64,000 nucleotides of DNA, from the NCBI GenBank assembly GCA_021151695.1, contig JAGKWU010000008.1, positions 186,001 to 250,000 on the forward strand, read 5' to 3'. This document shows positions 63,710 through 64,000 of this stretch, one piece after another (the first letter of the stretch is position 1; every line of letters starts with the position of its first letter). Origin of the DNA: Cellvibrionaceae bacterium (GTDB lineage: Bacteria > Pseudomonadota > Gammaproteobacteria > Pseudomonadales > Cellvibrionaceae). The notes below the pieces were generated by a model, which ran no database searches, was not told where the DNA came from, and saw only the letters and a program-made list of their open reading frames with translations. The position numbers and the translations under genes were made by a program.

Positions 63710-64000
63710 ATGATTGAAGCAAATGAAATAACCAGAGCTGAAGTTAGCACCTCATTACAACGTATTTTATTTATTGCATTGCTTGTGGTGTTTTCCATTT
63801 TTGTGCAATTTTTGATGAGTGGCTGTGCTTCCACGCCTAAAGCACCAACTGATGCATTGCAAGCGGCTGAATCGGCTATCGCCAATGCGGAACAAGCGCG
63901 CGTTGCAGATTATGCATCCCCCGAATTGGCCCAGGCGCGCGAAAAGTTGCTAAACGCAAAATTAGCCGTTGAGAAAGAGGATATGACCAGGGCGCGTTGG
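63710..64000 (+). CDS. DUF4398-like lipoprotein (partial, runs off the window)
   Basis: The frame is open from the ATG at 63710 to the edge (97 codons). GAGGG lies about ten bases upstream. A hydrophobic helix (residues 19-36) ends in a lipobox-like FLMSGC. ALQAAESAIANAEQAR and LAQAREKLLNAKLAV follow, which resemble DUF4398 coiled-coil repeats. In Pseudomonas relatives such proteins sit beside OmpA-like ones. Function is unknown. Confidence 0.8.
   Translation, partial: MIEANEITRAEVSTSLQRILFIALLVVFSIFVQFLMSGCASTPKAPTDALQAAESAIANAEQARVADYASPELAQAREKLLNAKLAVEKEDMTRARW

Noticed and set aside
1..64000. tRNA, rRNA, insertion sequence, prophage or CRISPR
   Set aside because: None seen by eye on either strand. 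A tRNA or RNA covariance search was not possible and could still find small RNAs.

Overview
The window looks like chromosome of a Gammaproteobacterium close to Cellvibrio (Cellvibrionaceae). This is inferred from three things: a gene order that, from memory, parallels Pseudomonas aeruginosa PA0392-PA0415 and rsmE; a lipoprotein with a long Ser/Thr linker of the kind common in Cellvibrio, Saccharophagus and Teredinibacter; and a complete type II secretion operon in Xanthomonas Xps order. I saw no rRNA, tRNA, CRISPR array, transposase or phage structural gene.

Layout. 1-5.7 kb: a dynamin-like GTPase running off the left edge, a MAPEG protein, a RIO1-like kinase, yggT, proC and yggS. 5.8-28.4 kb: type IV pilus retraction ATPases pilT and pilU, a DUF4157 (eCIS-core) protein sitting alone in an otherwise conserved block, ruvX-algH-tonB-gshB on the minus strand, then the Pil-Chp chemosensory operon pilG-H-I-J-K-chpA-chpB-chpC, ending in a poly-Ser/Thr lipoprotein. 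28.5-31 kb: rsmE, a REP-like palindromic element, ispA-xseB, and a gene-free stretch holding a candidate small RNA with its own terminator. 31.1-41.6 kb: gspE-F-G-H-I-J-K-L-M-N-D. 41.9-43.3 kb: an exported, codon-biased, probably very abundant S-layer-like protein directly downstream of the secretin gene.

43.4-61.1 kb is a surface-polysaccharide island. It holds a glycosyltransferase-like protein, two sulfotransferases, rmlA-C-D-B (dTDP-L-rhamnose), a Wzm/Wzt ABC exporter with a C-terminal substrate-binding domain, and an APS kinase fused to an orphan CysN-type barrel. It continues with a 1201-residue sulfotransferase/coiled-coil/double-glycosyltransferase protein, three of the four GDP-D-glycero-D-manno-heptose genes (hddA, gmhA, hddC; gmhB not seen), and an acyltransferase fused to a second membrane domain. 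Together these suggest a sulfated, possibly acylated, rhamnose- and heptose-containing O-antigen or capsule exported by an ABC transporter. The sulfotransferase-coiled-coil protein is a candidate chain-length or capping factor.

61.1-64 kb: a minus-strand yqjD/yqjE/yqjK-like membrane module, then a periplasmic triple-BON protein and the start of a DUF4398-like lipoprotein, probably an envelope-stress neighbourhood.

Functions are assigned by reading motifs and from memory of families. No database search was possible. Start codons were chosen by ribosome-binding sites, overlaps and family length, and each doubtful case is noted.
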